This document shows positions 61,153 through 64,000 of a stretch of 64,000 bases of DNA, piece after piece; the stretch's first letter is position 1; each line of letters starts with the position of its first letter. The position numbers were made by a program, and so were the translations under genes. The notes beneath the pieces were generated by a model. That model saw nothing but the letters and a program-made list of their open reading frames with translations, ran no database searches and was not told where the DNA came from. The DNA comes from 20CM-2-55-15 sp964633285 (GTDB lineage Bacteria > Acidobacteriota > Terriglobia > 20CM-2-55-15). The stretch spans positions 1 to 64,000 of the forward strand of contig CAZWGA010000002.1 in NCBI GenBank assembly GCA_964633285.1, in the 5' to 3' direction.

Positions 61153-61845
61153 ATGATCGAGCTGCGAAATATCGAGAAGTTCTATCAGTCCGGCGCAGGC
61201 AAGACCTTCGTTCTGCGCCGGATCAATCTGGAAATCAAGCAGGGTGACTTCCTCACCATCATGGGACCTTCCGGCGCGGGTAAATCCACGCTGCTCGCCA
61301 TTCTTGGAATGCTGGACAGCAACTGGCAGGGTGAGTATTACTTCCTCAGTGAAGCCGTGCACCGCATGAAACCGAAAGACCGGGTGGAGTTGAACAAGCG
61401 ATATATCGGCTTCGTGTTCCAGCAGTATCACCTTCTCGACAGCCTGACCGTTTACGAGAACCTGGACATACCGCTGTCTTACCGCAATATCAAACGCAGC
61501 GAACGCCAGGCCATTGTCGGCGACACGCTGGACCGTTTTCAGATTGTGGGGAAAAAGGATTTATATCCGAATCAACTTTCCGGAGGACAGCAGCAACTCG
61601 TCGCCGTGGCGCGCGCCGTGATTGCAAAGCCGCGGTTGATTTTGGCGGATGAACCTACAGGGAATCTTCACTCATCACAGGGCAAAGACATCATGGAGCT
61701 GTTTAAGCGGCTGAACGACGAAGGCACGACAATCATTCAGGTCACTCACTCCGAACTCAATGCGTCCTACGGAAACAAGATCATCAATCTGTTCGATGGC
61801 TGGATGAAGGATCAAACCGCCGCGGTCACTTCGGAACAAGTTTGA
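61153..61845 (+). CDS. ABC transporter ATPase, divergent second copy
   Basis: 230 residues. Walker A G38-PSGAGKST (to 46), Q-loop FVFQQYHLLD, signature LSGGQQQ (142-148) followed by Leu149 where Arg is usual, Walker B LILADE, D-loop NLHS (171-174) with His replacing the usual Asp, and H-loop VTHSE. It may form an asymmetric ATPase pair with the preceding protein; the altered D-loop suggests one weaker composite site (inference). Its 3' end overlaps the convergent cyclotransferase gene by 20 bases. Confidence 0.92.
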   Translation: MIELRNIEKFYQSGAGKTFVLRRINLEIKQGDFLTIMGPSGAGKSTLLAILGMLDSNWQGEYYFLSEAVHRMKPKDRVELNKRYIGFVFQQYHLLDSLTVYENLDIPLSYRNIKRSERQAIVGDTLDRFQIVGKKDLYPNQLSGGQQQLVAVARAVIAKPRLILADEPTGNLHSSQGKDIMELFKRLNDEGTTIIQVTHSELNASYGNKIINLFDGWMKDQTAAVTSEQV

Positions 61846-62620
61846 TTTCGAAGATCCTGGGCCAGAGCTTTCCTGTAACAAACAGCCGGTCCCCCGCTGC
61901 ATCGTAAGCAATCCCATTGAGAACCGCTTCCGGCGTGGAACGCTCCGCGGCCGGCAGGATGTTCGAGAGATCGATCCAGCCGAGAACCTTTCCATCCGAC
62001 GGCGAAATGCGCGCGATCTGGTCCGTATGCCAGACGTTGGCGTAAATCTCACCCTTCACGAATTCCAGCTCATTCAACTCGGAGACCGGGCGCTCGCCAT
62101 CCGTAACTTTGATGCGCCGGATTTCGCGAAGAGTCAGGGGATCCCAAATACGGATCTGGCTGCTTCCGTCGCTCATGTAAAGCTGTTTGCCGTCATTCGT
62201 GAGGCCCCAGCCTTCACCCTGATAGTCGAAACTGCGAAGAAGATGCAGATTTGTTTTGTCGTAAACAAACCCCGTTTGCGTTTGCCAGGTCAACTCGAAG
62301 ACCTGCTGATTCAGTACAGTGATACCTTCGCCGAAGAAGGGTTGTGGGACGTCGAAACTCTGCAGGACCCGGCCTGTTTCAAGATCCATCTTCCGGACGG
62401 ATGAATGCCCGACCGTTCCGGTCCCTTCGTAAAGAAAGCCATCGCGGTACTCGAGACCCTGCGTAAAAGAATTGCGATCGTGGGGGTATGTCTTGATCAC
62501 GCGGTAGCCGTAGTGCGGGCCCGCGATCAAACCGAGAGACAGAAGGGCGCAGAGAAAGACCGCGTGAAGAACTAGGAAAGCGGCCTTCCTTGGCGCCGTT
62601 GTTTCTCTGTGTTGAATCAT
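61826..62620 (-). CDS. Glutaminyl-peptide cyclotransferase (plant/bacterial-type beta-propeller)
   Basis: 264 residues. N-terminal hydrophobic segment (about 14-34), then a five-bladed propeller: YPHDRNSFTQGLEYRDGFLYEGTG, LTWQTQTGFVYD, GEGWGLTNDGKQLYMSDGSS, SELNELEFVKGEIYANVWHTD, NGIAYDAAGDRLFVTGK. These match the glutamine cyclotransferase family, which forms N-terminal pyroglutamate on secreted proteins and peptides. It lies three bases after the E1 gene on the same strand. Confidence 0.92.
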   Translation of the reverse strand: MIQHRETTAPRKAAFLVLHAVFLCALLSLGLIAGPHYGYRVIKTYPHDRNSFTQGLEYRDGFLYEGTGTVGHSSVRKMDLETGRVLQSFDVPQPFFGEGITVLNQQVFELTWQTQTGFVYDKTNLHLLRSFDYQGEGWGLTNDGKQLYMSDGSSQIRIWDPLTLREIRRIKVTDGERPVSELNELEFVKGEIYANVWHTDQIARISPSDGKVLGWIDLSNILPAAERSTPEAVLNGIAYDAAGDRLFVTGKLWPRIFEIKLVPK

Positions 62621-62623
62621 GAA

Positions 62624-64000
62624 TCAATACTCGATTAGTTTTGTCACTTCGCGCCGCAGGTCATCGACGGATGGCAACACTTCATCTTCGAGCGATACGG
62701 CCGAAGGAACAAACGAATCCCTGGCGGCGACCCGCAACACCGGCGCATCCAGGTGGTCGAAGCAATTCGACGCAATTCGCGCAGCAACTTCCGCGCCCCA
62801 CCCGGCAGTCAGCGAATCTTCATGAAGAACGAGGACACGGTTTGTTTTTTTCACGCTGTTAAAGACGAGTTCCTCATCCATTGGGACAATCGTTCGCAGA
62901 TCGATCACTTCCAGATCAAACTCATCTGCAAGTTCGAGAGCTGTATAAACGGTCGCGCCCCAGGTCACAATGGATGCGGCGGCGCCCTGGCGCCGGATTC
63001 TACCCTTTCCAAATGGAATCAGATAGTCGGTCTTCGTCTCGCGGCCCTTCGCGGAGATGTGGCGATAAAGGCGTTTATGTTCCAGGAATAATACCGGGTC
63101 ATCGCACCGGGCTGCGGTCTTCATGAGTCCTTTGGCATCCTCGGCACTGCTTGGAAACACGATGTACCAACCCGGAGTGTGAGCGTAAATGGCTTCGACA
63201 CACGTCGAGTGAAACGGGCCGCCTTTGATGCGGCCGCCACACGCCATTCGCACAACCATTGGATTCGACCAGACGCCATTGCTCCGCCAGCGAAGCGTTG
63301 GAATCTCATCGCGCATCTGCATGAAGCCAGGCCAGGAATAATCCGCAAACTGAATTTCAATGACGGGCTTGTATCCGCCGATCGCCATGCCTCCCGCAAC
63401 TCCCACGATACTGGCTTCGGCCAGCGGCGAGTTCTGAACACGATCCGGGTAAAGGTTCGTCAGGCCTCGCGTGACGCCGAAGACTCCACCTTTCGGGTCA
63501 GCGATGTCCTCGCCCCACATGACCATCTTCGGATTTTGCTCCATTTCTTCGCGCAGACCACGATTCAAGGCTTCAACCATTGAGATCGTGTCTTCGCCTG
63601 AGTATTCCGGATCCTTTTGCTCAAAGAACGGCGTCTTCTCGCTGAAGATGTGCTCCATGATGTGACCCGTTTCCGGTTGCGGAGCTGCATCGGCTTCGTC
63701 CGCCGTCCGATCGACTTCGGATTGGATCTCCGATCGCATCTTGTCGATTTCCTCTTTCGTGATCAGTCCGCGCTGGACGAGATATCTCTCGGTCAAGACA
63801 ATCGGATCGCGGTCCCGCATGCGCGCAATCTCTTCTGCGCTTCGATACTTGCTTTGATCATCCGACGAAGAGTGCGAATCCAGCCGCACAACTTCAGCTT
63901 CGATAAGAGCAGGACCGCCTCCTTCCCTCATGCGTTGGATGACAGGAGGCAGCGTTTGATAAATCGATTCGTACCAGGTCCCATCCACGTGATAGCTCGG
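62624..64000 (-). CDS. Fused E1 alpha-beta 2-oxoacid (branched-chain type) dehydrogenase, 5' part outside window
   Basis: About 458 codons to the window edge, open at the 5' end. The first ~70 residues are the end of an E1-alpha chain (GPALIEAEVVRLDSHSSSDD, EIARMRDRDPI). A charged linker follows (~75-130), then a complete E1-beta chain (MVEALNRGLREEMEQNPKMV, GEDIADPKGGVFGVTRGL, SPLAEASIVGVAGGMA, HKRLYR, HEDSLTAGWGAEVAA). Together they decarboxylate a 2-oxo acid with thiamine diphosphate and pass the acyl group to E2. The HSSSDD and GVFGVTRGL segments suit the branched-chain type, but pyruvate is possible. The reading continues past 63988 without a stop. Confidence 0.9.
   Translation of the reverse strand, partial: PSYHVDGTWYESIYQTLPPVIQRMREGGGPALIEAEVVRLDSHSSSDDQSKYRSAEEIARMRDRDPIVLTERYLVQRGLITKEEIDKMRSEIQSEVDRTADEADAAPQPETGHIMEHIFSEKTPFFEQKDPEYSGEDTISMVEALNRGLREEMEQNPKMVMWGEDIADPKGGVFGVTRGLTNLYPDRVQNSPLAEASIVGVAGGMAIGGYKPVIEIQFADYSWPGFMQMRDEIPTLRWRSNGVWSNPMVVRMACGGRIKGGPFHSTCVEAIYAHTPGWYIVFPSSAEDAKGLMKTAARCDDPVLFLEHKRLYRHISAKGRETKTDYLIPFGKGRIRRQGAAASIVTWGATVYTALELADEFDLEVIDLRTIVPMDEELVFNSVKKTNRVLVLHEDSLTAGWGAEVAARIASNCFDHLDAPVLRVAARDSFVPSAVSLEDEVLPSVDDLRREVTKLIEY

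Overview
The window is a 64 kb piece of a draft bacterial genome, most likely an environmental Acidobacteriota assembly. This is inferred from gene content, since no rRNA marker is present. The pointers are two long MacB/FtsX-type permeases of the kind abundant in Acidobacteria, secreted TIG/NHL proteins of more than 1600 residues, a secreted tannase/feruloyl esterase, a PQQ dehydrogenase with a separate cytochrome c, and a fused E1 alpha-beta oxo-acid dehydrogenase. Base composition looks moderately GC-rich and even. Two places look like assembly trouble: the first ~70 bases, and a run of ten Ns at 3342-3351.

Bases 1-12976 are one dense forward run of twelve catabolic genes, most touching or overlapping by 1-4 bases. 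It holds a split B12-dependent acyl-CoA mutase and the leucine pathway: methylcrotonyl-CoA carboxylase (carboxyltransferase, biotin carboxylase and a separate biotin carrier), methylglutaconyl-CoA hydratase and HMG-CoA lyase. A hotdog thioesterase follows, then the histidine pathway hutH-hutU-hutI-ftcD. Bases 13050-18253 hold a class A penicillin-binding protein, a small helix-hairpin-helix protein, a CCA-adding enzyme and a glutaryl-CoA dehydrogenase.

Bases 18272-28800 (minus) hold two tandem paralogous secreted giants. Both start with a signal peptide, a TIG domain, a two-loop dockerin-like calcium module and three more TIG domains, and both end in NHL beta-propeller repeats. Next come a receiver-only response regulator, a TonB-family protein and an M48 metalloprotease (28953-32560). 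Bases 32636-41656 look like a plant-polymer and sugar oxidation neighbourhood: feruloyl esterase plus aldehyde dehydrogenase, a Gfo/Idh/MocA oxidoreductase, a cytochrome c / PQQ dehydrogenase / ThuA-like operon, and a sugar isomerase-like TIM barrel.

Bases 41753-51357 are mixed: a Trp-repeat coiled-coil protein, a nucleotidyltransferase with a small partner, an M20 peptidase, a BsuPI-domain protein, tadA, an alpha/beta hydrolase, a LiaF-like / LytS / LytR signalling operon, an RHH-PIN toxin-antitoxin pair and msrB. Bases 51425-61845 form a complete PadR-controlled tripartite export locus: two permeases, a TolC-like channel, a HlyD-like adaptor and two ABC ATPases. A glutaminyl cyclotransferase and the cut-off fused E1 subunit close the window.

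The most general pattern I found is promoter architecture. At least eight genes have a -10 hexamer, often with an extended TGn, ending only 6-10 bases before the start codon, which suggests leaderless or near-leaderless transcripts.
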